From positions 124,001-188,000 of the forward strand of contig NZ_JAEIJD010000001.1 in assembly GCF_016307205.1 (NCBI RefSeq): 64,000 nt of DNA. Reading direction: 5' to 3'. This document shows positions 35,383 to 44,637 of the stretch, piece by piece (within the stretch, counting starts at the first letter, position 1; every line of letters begins with the position of its first letter). The notes under the pieces are model-generated. The model had not been told where the DNA came from, did not search any database, and was given only the letters and a program-made list of their open reading frames with translations. A program made the translations under genes and the position numbers. This stretch comes from Pontibaca salina. GTDB taxonomy: Bacteria > Pseudomonadota > Alphaproteobacteria > Rhodobacterales > Rhodobacteraceae.

Positions 35383-38300
35383 CTATTCGGCCACCTGCGC
35401 CATATCCGCGCCACCCTGCCGGAATACGGCCAGCAGCTCTTCGCGCCGCTTGGCCGCGCGCGCCTGATTGGCGGTCTTGACCGGGCCGAAGCCACGAATC
35501 TCCAACGGCAAGGCGGCGAGCGCAATTGCGATGTCGCGGGTCTGCGGCGTGACCTTCGGCAAAATCTCCCGCAGGTCGGCCTCATATTGCGTGATCAGGG
35601 CGCGCTCCATCCGCCGCTCGGCGCTATAACCAAACGGATCGAACGCGGTGCCACGCAGGAATTTCAGCCGTTTCAACGCCCGCAGCGGCATTTCCAGCCA
35701 TGCACCAAATCGCCGCTTTTTGGGCCGCCCGTCCGCCCCGGTGCCACCCAAGAACGGCGGCGCAAGATGGAAGGTTATACGGAAATCGCCGTCAAACTCG
35801 CCCCGCGCCTTTTCACGGCTCTCTAGCAACAGGCGCGCGACCTCGTATTCATCCTTATAGGATAACAGCTTGTGATAGCCCTTCGCGACGGCCTCCTTCA
35901 GCCGGTCATCCTCGATACCTTCCAGCATTGCGTGATAGCGTTCCGCCAGCCGCTTGCCCTGATAGGCCGTCAGATGAGCGCCGCGAAAGGCAACCTTCTC
36001 GTCCAGAGACTTCGGCGTTCTCACGTTCTTGGGCGTGGTTAACGCTGCCGCGTCATTCGGGTGCAACACCGCCCAGCGCCCGATCTCAAAGGCGCGCTGA
36101 TTGCGTTCGACCGCCGCGCCGTTCAATTCGATCGCCTGCATAATGGCACCGTGGCGCAGCGGGATCAGCCCGCGTTGCCACGCTGCGCCGAAAATCATCA
36201 TGTTGGAAAAGATCGAATCGCCCAGCGCCGCCCGCGCAAGTTCCGAGGCATCGAACAGGTTCAGGCGGTCTTTCATCCGTGCCTTTAACGCCAGTTCCAA
36301 ACGGTCATAGGGCAGAGCGAATTCGGTATCGCGGGTGAAATCTCCGGTGACAATCTGATGACTGTTGACCACGGCGCCGGTCTGCCCGCTCTGGCACAGG
36401 CCCAGCGTCTTGGCTCCCGCGCTGACCACCAGATCGCCGCCGATCAGCGCATGGGCCTCTCCCGTGGCCACACGAATCGCGCTGATATCCGACGGTTCCT
36501 CAGCAATGCGCACGTGGATATGCACCGCCCCGCCCTTCTGGGCGAGGCCCGCCATCTCGATCATTCCCGCGCCTTTGCCGTCGATCTGCGCCGCCTGCGC
36601 AAGCACTGCCCCGATCGTGACGACGCCGGTGCCGCCGACCCCGGTGATGACCACGTTATGGGTGCCGTCGATCTGTGGCAGGATTGGTGCGGGCAGATCG
36701 GGCAGGTCCAGTTCGGCGGTCGCCTCTTTTTTCGGCGTCGCCCCCTCCAGCGTCACGAAAGACGGGCAAAAGCCGTTCAAACAGGAGAAATCCTTGTTGC
36801 AGCTCGATTGGTCGATGGCCCGTTTGCGGCCCAGTTCGGTTTCCTTGGGCACGATCGCCACGCAGTTGCTCTGCACCCCGCAATCGCCGCAGCCTTCACA
36901 AATATCGGTATTGATGAAGACGCGCTTGTCGGGGTCCGGAAACAGCCCGCGCTTGCGACGGCGGCGCTTTTCGGCGGCGCAGGTCTGGATATAGACGATA
37001 GCCGACACACCTTCATGTTGTGCGAATGCGTTTTGCACCGCCATCAGGTCAGCGCGCTCATGAATTTCGACACCTTCGGGAAAGGCGTTCAGATCCACAT
37101 CTTCCTTCTGGTCATAGACTACGGCAAGGTGCTTGATGCCCATCGCCTTCAACTCGGCAGTAATGCGGGTTGCGTCCAGTTCGCCGTCATTTGACTGCCC
37201 GCCGGTCATGGCGACGGCGTCGTTATAAAGGATCTTGTAGGTCATCTTGGTGCCGGCAGCCACGGCCGCGCGAATCGCCTGAATCCCAGAATGATTGTAA
37301 GTGCCATCGCCAATATTCTGGAACACATGGCCGCGCGTCGAAAACGGCGCTTCGCCGATCCAGTTCGCACCCTCGCCGCCCATATGGGTGAAGCCCAATG
37401 TGTCGCGATCCATCCATTGCGCCATATAGTGGCAGCCGATCCCGGCATAGGCGTGACTGCCCTCGGGTATCTTTGTCGAGGTGCTATGCGGACAGCCCGC
37501 ACAGAAATAGGGCAGGCGCGCGGCGATATCTTCGGCATTATCCCCTGCCCGCGCCTCGGCCAATCTGGCCAGACCAGCGCGAATTGCCTCGCTGTCGCGC
37601 CCCTCGTCGATCAGGATCTTTCCCAGTTGCTCGGCAATCATGATCGGGTCCAGCGCGCCGCGCGTCGGGAACAGTTCCTCCCCGTGCATCACCCCCGCGC
37701 CGCCCCCCTTGTGCCAGCCCCAGACACGGCGGCCGCGCCGCTCATCAAAGATGGCCTCCTTGATCTGCACCTCGATCAGCTTGCGTTTCTCCTCGACCAC
37801 CACGATCAGGTCCAGATCTTCGGCCCAGTCCCTGACCCCGCGCACATCAAGCGGGAATACCTGCCCCACCTTATAGGTGGTGATGCCCAGCGCCTCGGCG
37901 CGGGCTTCATCGATGTTCAGCAGCTTCAGCGCATGCACCAGATCCAACCAGTTCTTGCCAGCCGCGACAAAGCCGATCTTCGCCCCCTTTCGCCCCCAGA
38001 CGCGCCGATCGATCCCGTTGGCGCGCGCGAACGCTTCGGCCGCATAGCGTTTGTGATCGATCACCCGCGCTTCCTGCGCGGCGGGCGTATCGACAAGGCG
38101 GATGTTCAGCCCGCCCGGTGGCATGGTGAAATCGGGTGTGACCAGCTGCATTCGCTCGGGGCGACCATCGACGACCGAGGTCGCCTCGACTGTGTCCTTC
38201 ATGGTTTTGAGCCCGACCCACAGCCCGGAAAACCGCGACAGTGCAAAGCCGTAAATGCCGTAATCCAGTATCTCCTGCACCCCCGCCGGGCTGACTATCG

Positions 38301-38805
38301 GCACATAGGCATCCAACAGCGCCCATTCGGACTGGTGCAGCACAGTGCTGCTTTCGCCGGTATGATCGTCCCCCATCGCCATCAGGACACCACCCAGCGC
38401 GCTGGTTCCCGCCATGTTCGCATGCCGGACCACATCGCCCGAGCGGTCAACGCCCGGCCCCTTGCCATACCAAAGGCCGAAGACGCCATCGAAACGCCCC
38501 TCGCCGCGCAGCTCTGCTTGCTGGCTGCCCCAAAGTGCGGTCGCGGCGAGATCTTCGTTCAACCCGGCCTGAAAGACGATATCATGCTCTGCCAATGGCT
38601 TAGCTGCGCGCTGCATCTGCATATCAACCGCGCCAAGAGGGCTGCCACGATAGCCCGTCACCAACCCGGCTGTGTTATGTCCCGCTGCACGGTCCCGCAC
38701 CTTTTGCATCAGCATCAGCCGCACCAGCGCTTGCGTCCCGTTCAGAAGCACCGGGCTGCGGTCCAAATCGAAACGGTCGTTCAATGAGATTCGTTGCGTG
38801 GACAT
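35383..38805 (-). CDS. Fused indolepyruvate ferredoxin oxidoreductase
   Basis: An 1140-residue fusion of the alpha (thiamine diphosphate) and beta parts. It decarboxylates aryl pyruvates from Trp, Phe and Tyr to aryl-acetyl-CoA, with ferredoxin as acceptor. The N-terminal domain contains GYRGSPLGAVD, the TPP site includes FQNIGDGTYNHSG, the iron-sulfur Cys sets are CEGCGDCGVQSNC and CNKDFSCLNGFC, and the gamma-like domain has GVGGTGVVTIG. The C-terminal ~200 residues are typical of the long proteobacterial form. It diverges from the LysR gene, whose product may control it. Confidence 0.93.
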   Translation of the reverse strand: MSTQRISLNDRFDLDRSPVLLNGTQALVRLMLMQKVRDRAAGHNTAGLVTGYRGSPLGAVDMQMQRAAKPLAEHDIVFQAGLNEDLAATALWGSQQAELRGEGRFDGVFGLWYGKGPGVDRSGDVVRHANMAGTSALGGVLMAMGDDHTGESSTVLHQSEWALLDAYVPIVSPAGVQEILDYGIYGFALSRFSGLWVGLKTMKDTVEATSVVDGRPERMQLVTPDFTMPPGGLNIRLVDTPAAQEARVIDHKRYAAEAFARANGIDRRVWGRKGAKIGFVAAGKNWLDLVHALKLLNIDEARAEALGITTYKVGQVFPLDVRGVRDWAEDLDLIVVVEEKRKLIEVQIKEAIFDERRGRRVWGWHKGGGAGVMHGEELFPTRGALDPIMIAEQLGKILIDEGRDSEAIRAGLARLAEARAGDNAEDIAARLPYFCAGCPHSTSTKIPEGSHAYAGIGCHYMAQWMDRDTLGFTHMGGEGANWIGEAPFSTRGHVFQNIGDGTYNHSGIQAIRAAVAAGTKMTYKILYNDAVAMTGGQSNDGELDATRITAELKAMGIKHLAVVYDQKEDVDLNAFPEGVEIHERADLMAVQNAFAQHEGVSAIVYIQTCAAEKRRRRKRGLFPDPDKRVFINTDICEGCGDCGVQSNCVAIVPKETELGRKRAIDQSSCNKDFSCLNGFCPSFVTLEGATPKKEATAELDLPDLPAPILPQIDGTHNVVITGVGGTGVVTIGAVLAQAAQIDGKGAGMIEMAGLAQKGGAVHIHVRIAEEPSDISAIRVATGEAHALIGGDLVVSAGAKTLGLCQSGQTGAVVNSHQIVTGDFTRDTEFALPYDRLELALKARMKDRLNLFDASELARAALGDSIFSNMMIFGAAWQRGLIPLRHGAIMQAIELNGAAVERNQRAFEIGRWAVLHPNDAAALTTPKNVRTPKSLDEKVAFRGAHLTAYQGKRLAERYHAMLEGIEDDRLKEAVAKGYHKLLSYKDEYEVARLLLESREKARGEFDGDFRITFHLAPPFLGGTGADGRPKKRRFGAWLEMPLRALKRLKFLRGTAFDPFGYSAERRMERALITQYEADLREILPKVTPQTRDIAIALAALPLEIRGFGPVKTANQARAAKRREELLAVFRQGGADMAQVAE

Positions 38806-38961
38806 CTCCCGCCTCTCTGTTGGGCATCAATATCAATGGCTGGACTCATAGGTCATACAGGCTGACCCGCATAGCCGAAACCGTCGAGATTCCTTGCCAA
38901 CCACTGATAGCGTACATAGATGGGTGTATCGCGTTATAAGTCATAAAGATTAGGACCGAAA

Positions 38962-39876
38962 GTGAGCGCATTGGACTGGGATAGGCTCAGGATTTTTCAT
39001 GCCGTTGCCGATGCGGGGAGTTTAACCCACGCAGGTGAGGTTCTGAACCTGTCGCAATCTGCGGTGAGCCGCCAGATTCGCGCCCTCGAAGAGGCTTTGA
39101 ACACGCCCTTATTCCATCGCCACGCGCGCGGCCTGATTCTGACTGAACCGGGCGAACTTCTGTTTGATGCGTCCAAGGCGATGGCAAAACGTCTGGATGC
39201 CGCGACCGCTCGTATTCGTGACAGCGAAGAAGAGGTGCTGGGCGAACTCCGCGTGACCACCACAATGGCATTTGGCACCATCTGGCTGGCGCCCCGTCTG
39301 CCCCGACTGTTTGCAAAATACCCCGACCTCAAGGTCGAGTTAATGCTGGATGAGCGCGTGATGGATCTGCCCATGCGCGAGGCCGACGTCGCCATCCGCA
39401 TGAAGGAACCAAGTCAGGCCGATCTGGTCCGCAGACGATTGATGTCGGTGCAGATTCGTCTGTTCGCTACCGATGAATACCTCGCCCAGAACGCACCCCT
39501 CACGCAGCTTGAAGACCTGGCTAAACACCGGCTTATTTGCCAGAATGCCGCCTCCCCCCAAGTATCTGCCGGAGCAGAACTGGTTAAGCAGTTGTTGACC
39601 TATAACCCCCGCTCACTGCTGACCGTAAACAATTATTTCGGAGTCCTGCAATCGGCGCTCAACAATCTGGGAATCGGCGTTTTACCCGATTACGTGACCG
39701 AGTACTTCCCCAGTCTTGAGCGTGTACTTCCAGAAATAGAGTCGTCGGTGGTGCCGGTCTACCTCGCCTATCCCGAGGAGCTGCGTCAATCTAAGCGGGT
39801 TTCCGCTTTCCGCGACTTCATCCAAGAAGAGATCATTGCCCAGCGTAAGCAATTGAAAGATCTAGCAAAAACCTAG
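38962..39876 (+). CDS. LysR-family transcriptional regulator
   Basis: A 304-residue regulator with the LysR winged helix-turn-helix at residues about 5-65 (ADAGSLTHAGEVLNLSQSAVSRQIRALEE) and a periplasmic-binding-type effector domain. In Rhodobacterales a close relative of this protein usually sits beside trxB; here the neighbour is the divergent indolepyruvate oxidoreductase, 156 bases away. Control of that gene is inference only. Its end is followed by a possible 3'-UTR-derived small RNA and a strong terminator. Confidence 0.92.
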   Translation: MSALDWDRLRIFHAVADAGSLTHAGEVLNLSQSAVSRQIRALEEALNTPLFHRHARGLILTEPGELLFDASKAMAKRLDAATARIRDSEEEVLGELRVTTTMAFGTIWLAPRLPRLFAKYPDLKVELMLDERVMDLPMREADVAIRMKEPSQADLVRRRLMSVQIRLFATDEYLAQNAPLTQLEDLAKHRLICQNAASPQVSAGAELVKQLLTYNPRSLLTVNNYFGVLQSALNNLGIGVLPDYVTEYFPSLERVLPEIESSVVPVYLAYPEELRQSKRVSAFRDFIQEEIIAQRKQLKDLAKT

Positions 39877-39954
39877 CCATGCAAAGCACGCATGCCCGGC
39901 ATGCTGCTGCGCCTGCAAAATGGCCTTGAATGGGCACTGGCAGGTGCCTATCTC

Positions 39955-40026
39955 TGCCTCATGAAGGTTGAGGCCTTCATACCTCCCTGTTGGACTTTGG
40001 CCGAGCGTAATGCTCGGCCTTTTTTT
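39955..40026 (+). ncRNA. Candidate small RNA with anti-Shine-Dalgarno motif
   Basis: Downstream of the LysR stop lies a compact structured stretch with no frame I recognise. ATGAAGG (39961-39967) pairs with CCTTCAT (39974-39980). An alternative, GCCTCA (39956-39961) with TGAGGC (39969-39974), excludes the first. A single-stranded ACCTCCC (39981-39987), complementary to a Shine-Dalgarno, lies between these and the terminator. The 5' end and promoter cannot be set; it may be processed from the LysR transcript. Confidence 0.45.
39999..40026 (+). terminator. Rho-independent terminator
   Basis: GGCCGAGC (39999-40006), loop GTAAT, GCTCGGCC (40012-40019), then seven T (40020-40026). Perfect 8-bp GC-rich stem with a T-run, one of the clearest terminators in the window. 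Confidence 0.93.
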
Positions 40027-40568
40027 ATTCGAGCACCAAAAAACGCTATTGGTCCAGTCAATAAGCGCATCGTGTCGATCGATAAAATCAAGCCTTTCCG
40101 ATTTTGGCTGAGCGATCACAGCGCATCAAGCACCAGCGATCGCGACGAATCGCATCTCGTCGAAAAATTCGGCAAGCTTACATACGACACCGCGCCTTGC
40201 CACCTGCACTGAACGACAGCGGATGGCCCGCGTCTCAGCCTTTAGCGGGATGACCGCGTCGGCAACAGCTTGCTCCGAGATCTCCGATTTTTGAACCTGT
40301 AGGACCTTTGCGCGGCAGCACCGTCGTTCGTGATTGGCGCTGGCGTTGGTGGCATACTTGTCGGCTCATTCTATGAACGCGAGATCGTCAAAAAACACGC
40401 CGTTTGCTGAAACGAAGTGTTCTTCTGACGTGAGAAATTGATGACAGAAATACTGTTATGTGCAATGTTTGGCAGGACAGATGGAACCGGATGCGAGACA
40501 AAACGGTTCCCCTTTAACGGGAACTATTGCCGGGCGCATGGTGCTTCGAACAACTGAAAGGATGAGCG
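40027..40568. other. Gene-poor, AT-richer region before the urease cluster
   Basis: No recognised gene. A minus-strand open stretch ending at the TCA at 40126 contains coding-like sequence (SEISEQAVADAVIPLKAET) without a clear start. On the plus strand a short frame ending at 40410 has a glycine-rich membrane-like segment (IGAGVGGILVGSFYE) and could be a fragment of a lost gene. A palindrome GTTCCC-N7-GGGAAC lies at 40507-40525, about 45 bases before ureA. Confidence 0.5.
40507..40525 (+). promoter_or_regulatory. Inverted repeat upstream of ureA
   Basis: GTTCCC (40507-40512) and GGGAAC (40520-40525) form a perfect 6-bp inverted repeat with a 7-base spacer, 44 bases before the ureA ATG. It could be an operator or a leader hairpin; no known site is recognised. 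Confidence 0.4.
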
Positions 40569-40871
40569 ATGTTACTCAGCATGCATGAGCAGGAACGACT
40601 CATGGTCTACACGGCGGGCAAGTTAGCGCTGGAACGTAAAGAGCGGGGCCTGAAGCTCAATCTTCCGGAAGCAACCGCGCTCCTGACCTCTTACCTTCTT
40701 GAAGGCGCCCGCGACGGCGAGACGGTGATCGACCTTATGGAATCCGGGCGCAATCTGCTCAGCCGCGATGACGTCATGGAAGGTGTCCCTGAAATGCTCG
40801 CGCAAGTCCAAGTCGAGGCGACATTCCCGGATGGCACCAAACTTGTCACTGTGACGGAGCCAATCCGATGA
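40569..40871 (+). CDS. ureA: Urease subunit gamma
   Basis: A 100-residue UreA. The motifs [26 protein letters not shown] and [10 protein letters not shown] are standard. It assembles with UreB and UreC into the nickel urease that splits urea to ammonia and carbamate. The ATG at 40569 follows GAAAGGATG; a start four codons later (MHEQER) is an alternative. Its TGA overlaps the ureB ATG. No ureD precedes it, unlike the usual Rhodobacterales cluster order. Confidence 0.95.
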   Translation: MLLSMHEQERLMVYTAGKLALERKERGLKLNLPEATALLTSYLLEGARDGETVIDLMESGRNLLSRDDVMEGVPEMLAQVQVEATFPDGTKLVTVTEPIR

Positions 40872-41425
40872 CCCTGAAACCCAATCCCTTCGCAAAGCTT
40901 TTATCTAAGAAAGTCGACGATTCAGCCGCCGCCCACGAAACCGACGACCCCGGTCGCGAATACGACCAGTCCAGTTCCGATGCGCAAGAGCAAACTCGGT
41001 CGTCCGGCACCAGCGCCCCGAGCGAACCGCGCCGCCCTGGCGGAGGAACCCGACAAGCCCCGCGACGGCAATCGGAGGCACCTCTTGAGCCTGAGGCAGA
41101 CCCGATCATCCCCGGCGAAATCCTATATGCCGAGGACGATGTCGTCATCAACGAGGGGCTTGAGATCACCACGTTACGGGTGGCCAATACATCAGACCGC
41201 CCGATCCAGATCGGATCACATTATCATTTTGCCGAAGTGAATGCAGCGCTTGACTTTGACCGCGACGCCGCTTGGGGCAAGCGTCTTGCGGTGCTGTCGG
41301 GCGGGGCCGAACGGTTCGAGCCCGGCGCTGTCGCGGAAGTGGAACTGGTTCCAATCAGGGGCAGACGCATTGTTCTGGGTCTGCGCGGGCTGTGTAAAGG
41401 AGAGTTGGACAATGCAAAAGGTTGA
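40868..41425 (+). CDS. ureB: Urease subunit beta with long disordered N-terminal extension
   Basis: A 185-residue UreB. The true domain begins at about residue 80 with [17 protein letters not shown] and contains [15 protein letters not shown] and the closing [13 protein letters not shown]. The first ~80 residues are an addition rich in Ser, Gln, Asp, Glu, Arg and Pro, with no fold apparent. Ordinary UreB is about 100-110 residues. The extension is in frame from the ATG at 40868, which overlaps ureA. The IPGEILYA-type sequence resembles actinobacterial ureases more than the standard Rhodobacterales one. Confidence 0.92.
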   Translation: MTLKPNPFAKLLSKKVDDSAAAHETDDPGREYDQSSSDAQEQTRSSGTSAPSEPRRPGGGTRQAPRRQSEAPLEPEADPIIPGEILYAEDDVVINEGLEITTLRVANTSDRPIQIGSHYHFAEVNAALDFDRDAAWGKRLAVLSGGAERFEPGAVAEVELVPIRGRRIVLGLRGLCKGELDNAKG

Positions 41426-43121
41426 TCGCCGCGAATATGTCGCCTCCTACGGACCAACCAAGGGCGACCGCATCCGGCTCGCCGATACCTGCCTGACCAT
41501 CGAGGTCGAGGAAGACCGCTCGGGGGGTGGCGACGAGTCGGTCTTTGGTGGCGGCAAGTCGATCCGCGAATCCATGGGCCAATCGGCGCACACGCGCGCG
41601 GAGGGAACGCCCGATCTGGTCATCACCGGCGCAATCATCTTGGATCATTGGGGGGTCATCAAGGCTGATATCGGTATCCGCGACGGGCGGATCACGGCGA
41701 TTGGCAAGTCCGGAAACCCCGACACGATGGACGGGATCCACCCCGATCTGGTGATTGGCCCTTCGACCGAGATAATGGCAGGCAACGGTTTGATTGCCAC
41801 CGCCGGTGCGATCGATACTCATGTCCACTTCGTCGGCCCGCAGATGTTGCAACTGGCGCTGGCTTCGGGCGTGACCACTGTGACCGGCGGCGGCACCGGC
41901 CCCACCGAAGGGTCAAAAGCCACGCTGGCCACCCCCGGCGCGTGGTGGATGGAACGAATGCTCGAAGGGTTCGACCCGTGGCCGGTGAATGTTCTGTTCC
42001 TCGGGCGCGGCAACACCATGTCGAAAGAGGCGATGTGGGAACAACTCCGCGGCGGTGTCGGCGGCTTTAAGGTGCATGAAGACTGGGGCGCGACGCCTGC
42101 AGCCATCGACGCCTGCCTGTCAGTGGCCGAAGAGTCCGGTGTTCAGGTGGCGATTCACTCGGACACATTGAACGAGGCCGGTTTCGTCGAGGATTTGCTG
42201 AAGGCGGTCAAGGGCCGCACCTTTCATGCCTTCCACACCGAAGGCGCGGGTGGCGGACATGCCCCCGACATCATCAGCATCGCCGGAGAGCGCAACGTTC
42301 TTCCCGCCTCGACCAATCCGACGCGGCCGTTCACCCGCAACACTGTGGCCGAGCATCTGGACATGGTCATGGTCGCCCATCACCTGAACCCACAGGTGCC
42401 CAATGATCTGGCCTTTGCCGAAAGCCGCGTGCGCGCCGGAACCATCGCCGCCGAGGACATTCTTCAGGATCTGGGAGCGATTTCCATCATGTCCTCGGAC
42501 GGACAGGCGATGGGGCGGATTGGCGAGACGGTGATGCGAACCTGGCAGACCGCGCATCAGATGAAAAAGCTGCGTGGCTCGGCTCCGGGCGATAACCGCG
42601 CCGACAACCACCGCGCGCGGCGCTATGTGGCGAAATACACGATCTGTCCGGCGATTACGCATGGGATGGAACGCGAGATCGGCTCGATCGAGGTTGGCAA
42701 GAAGGCCGACATCGTGATGTGGCAACCGGCGCTATTTGGGATTCGGCCGCATACGGTGTTCACGGGCGGCATGGTGGCTACAGCGGCGCTGGGTGATCCC
42801 AACGCCTCGATTCCGACACCGCAACCGGTGATGGAGCGCATCGGATTCAACGTTCACTCCCCTGCATCCGGTGCAACCAGTCTTGCCTTCGTGTCGCAGG
42901 CGGCGATGGAGGACGGGCTGCCGGATCGGATCAACACTAACCGCCGATTTGTCGCCATAGAAAACACCCGTGGCCGCACCAAGGAGGATATGCCCGAAAA
43001 CACCGCATTGCCGAAGATCGAGGTCGATCCCAACACCTATGCCGTCAGGATCGACGGCGAACTTGCCGATCACGAGCCGGCGGACGAGTTGCCAATGGCC
43101 CAACGATATTTCCTATTCTGA
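41412..43121 (+). CDS. ureC: Urease subunit alpha with Ala in place of the active-site flap Cys
   Basis: A 569-residue UreC, the catalytic subunit. Nickel ligands and catalytic residues are present: H137 and H139 (DTHVHF), the carbamylated Lys K220 ([10 protein letters not shown]), H222, H249 (AIHSDTLNE), H275, H323 in AHHLNPQ, and the SSDGQAMGR region. The flap Cys of the Klebsiella enzyme (Cys319) aligns with Ala322. The second Ser of SSDSQAMGR is Gly here. Residue numbers run 3 above Klebsiella. The ATG at 41412 overlaps ureB by 14 bases; ureF begins right after the stop. Confidence 0.96.
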   Translation: MQKVDRREYVASYGPTKGDRIRLADTCLTIEVEEDRSGGGDESVFGGGKSIRESMGQSAHTRAEGTPDLVITGAIILDHWGVIKADIGIRDGRITAIGKSGNPDTMDGIHPDLVIGPSTEIMAGNGLIATAGAIDTHVHFVGPQMLQLALASGVTTVTGGGTGPTEGSKATLATPGAWWMERMLEGFDPWPVNVLFLGRGNTMSKEAMWEQLRGGVGGFKVHEDWGATPAAIDACLSVAEESGVQVAIHSDTLNEAGFVEDLLKAVKGRTFHAFHTEGAGGGHAPDIISIAGERNVLPASTNPTRPFTRNTVAEHLDMVMVAHHLNPQVPNDLAFAESRVRAGTIAAEDILQDLGAISIMSSDGQAMGRIGETVMRTWQTAHQMKKLRGSAPGDNRADNHRARRYVAKYTICPAITHGMEREIGSIEVGKKADIVMWQPALFGIRPHTVFTGGMVATAALGDPNASIPTPQPVMERIGFNVHSPASGATSLAFVSQAAMEDGLPDRINTNRRFVAIENTRGRTKEDMPENTALPKIEVDPNTYAVRIDGELADHEPADELPMAQRYFLF

Positions 43122-43808
43122 ATGCAGGTTCACGAGATTGGGAAACAAGCGGCGCTTTTGCTGCTGGCAGATGGGCGGTTGCCTGCGGGCGGCTATGCCC
43201 ATTCAGGCGGGCTGGAACCTGCGATCACTGCTGGCCGTGTTACCGATGTGGCCGGGTTGGAACGGTTCCTGATCGGGCGCACCGAAACCGCCGGCTCGCT
43301 TGCTGCCAGTTTCGCGGCGGCGGCCTGCGCAGGTTCGCAGGGCGGCGATCTATCAGGACTGCCTATGCTGGAAGCCGAACTTGACGCCCGCATCCCGTCA
43401 CCGGAGCTGCGCAAGGTGTCGCGCGATCTGGGGCGGCAGTTGCGCCGCGCCATGAACAGCATCCACCCGCACTCGCACTTTGCAGCACTCGGCAGGGCAC
43501 CGCATCAACCCGTCGTAATGGGCGTCGCGGCGGCGGTGCTTGGGCTTGGCCCGCGTGAGGCCGCATTGGCCATTTTGCATGAAAACACGGCCGGAGCCGC
43601 GGCCGCGGCCGCAAAGCTCATGCGCATCGATCCCTTCGAGGTTCATGCAATTCTGGCCCGCATGACCGCTCGTCTGGACCGGCTGGCAGTAAAAGCGGCC
43701 GAATTTGTGAACCGTCCGTTTGCCGATCTGCCCGCGCCCGGATCGCCGCTGACCGACATCGCGGCCGAGCACCACAGGAGGAGCGATGTACGACTCTTCG
43801 CCTCGTAG
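43122..43808 (+). CDS. ureF: Urease accessory protein UreF
   Basis: A 228-residue all-helical protein. The N-terminal LLADGRLPAGGYAHSGGLEPAI and the central VMGVAAAVLGLGPREAALA match UreF. It forms a complex with UreD and UreG on apo-urease and controls GTP hydrolysis during nickel loading. The ATG directly follows the ureC stop; ureD begins 23 bases before its end. No ureE gene precedes it, although ureE is normal in this position. Confidence 0.92.
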   Translation: MQVHEIGKQAALLLLADGRLPAGGYAHSGGLEPAITAGRVTDVAGLERFLIGRTETAGSLAASFAAAACAGSQGGDLSGLPMLEAELDARIPSPELRKVSRDLGRQLRRAMNSIHPHSHFAALGRAPHQPVVMGVAAAVLGLGPREAALAILHENTAGAAAAAAKLMRIDPFEVHAILARMTARLDRLAVKAAEFVNRPFADLPAPGSPLTDIAAEHHRRSDVRLFAS

Positions 43809-44619
43809 ACCACCAAAACGCCTGGCCGGTGCGATGTCGGGCCGGGCGGTGCTCGCCAGCAAGCTTGCCGCCGACGGCCGCACCAGCCGGGTGGAAACCT
43901 TGCGCTCTGACGGCCCGCTCGTGCTGCGCCCGTGCCATCCGAAAGGGCCCGAACCGCTGACTCAGCGGCGGCACGACATTGCCCGCGTCGCGCTCGCAGC
44001 GGGTACGGCGGGACCGCTGGGCGGAGACCGCTATGCGCTGGACGTCCATGTCGGGGCCGGCAGCACACTGGTGCTGAGCGAAGTTTCGGCAATGCTGGTC
44101 CTGCCCGGCGCGGAAGGCGGTCATTCGCATATGTCGATCACCGTTTGCGTGGAAAACGGCGCGACATTCGTCTGGTGGCCCGAGCCGATCATCGCGGCCG
44201 CGAACTGCGACCATCGCCACGATGTACGCATCGCGCTTGCCCCAAACGCGCGGATGGTCCTGCGCGAGGAAATCCTGCTGGGCCGCCATGGCGAATCGCC
44301 CGGCGATTTTACCGGCCGGTTGCGCGTCACACGCGATGGCGCGGCGCTTTACGACCAGCAGTTAAGTTTCGGCCCGTCGGCGGACGGCTGGGACGGTGCC
44401 GCTGTGGTGGATCAGGGGCGCGCGGTCGGATCGATCATCGCGGTGGACCCTGATTGGACGGATATGCCCCCGCAAGCCACGCCTTTTCACAAAACCGCAG
44501 CCCTGACCCCTCTGGCCGGACCCGGCGTTGCCATTGGTGCAGTGGCGCCCGACAGCCTGGCATTGCGTCGCCTGCTGACTCAAGGATTGAACGAACTCGG
44601 GCCGCCTTGGGCGATCTGA
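43786..44619 (+). CDS. ureD: Urease accessory protein UreD
   Basis: A 277-residue beta-rich scaffold protein. RRHDIARVALAAGTAGPLGGDRYAL, SEVSAMLVLPG, WPEPIIAAANCDH and REEILLGRHGE are UreD-type stretches. It is the nickel tunnel component of the UreDFG complex. The start at 43786 has AGGAGGAG upstream. UreD is usually the first gene of the cluster in this order of bacteria, so its place between ureF and ureG is another sign of separate ancestry. Confidence 0.9.
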   Translation: MYDSSPRRPPKRLAGAMSGRAVLASKLAADGRTSRVETLRSDGPLVLRPCHPKGPEPLTQRRHDIARVALAAGTAGPLGGDRYALDVHVGAGSTLVLSEVSAMLVLPGAEGGHSHMSITVCVENGATFVWWPEPIIAAANCDHRHDVRIALAPNARMVLREEILLGRHGESPGDFTGRLRVTRDGAALYDQQLSFGPSADGWDGAAVVDQGRAVGSIIAVDPDWTDMPPQATPFHKTAALTPLAGPGVAIGAVAPDSLALRRLLTQGLNELGPPWAI

Positions 44620-44637
44620 CTTGAAGGAGAACCAGTG

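Noticed and set aside
37291-38787. 498-codon open frame on the plus strand opposite the indolepyruvate oxidoreductase
   Set aside because: It is fully antisense to a convincing gene and its His/Arg/Gln-rich translation fits no family.
40430-40560. Sigma-54 or NtrC site upstream of ureA
   Set aside because: No GG-N10-GC spacing and no TGCACC-type repeat was found; TTTGGCAGG is only a partial match.
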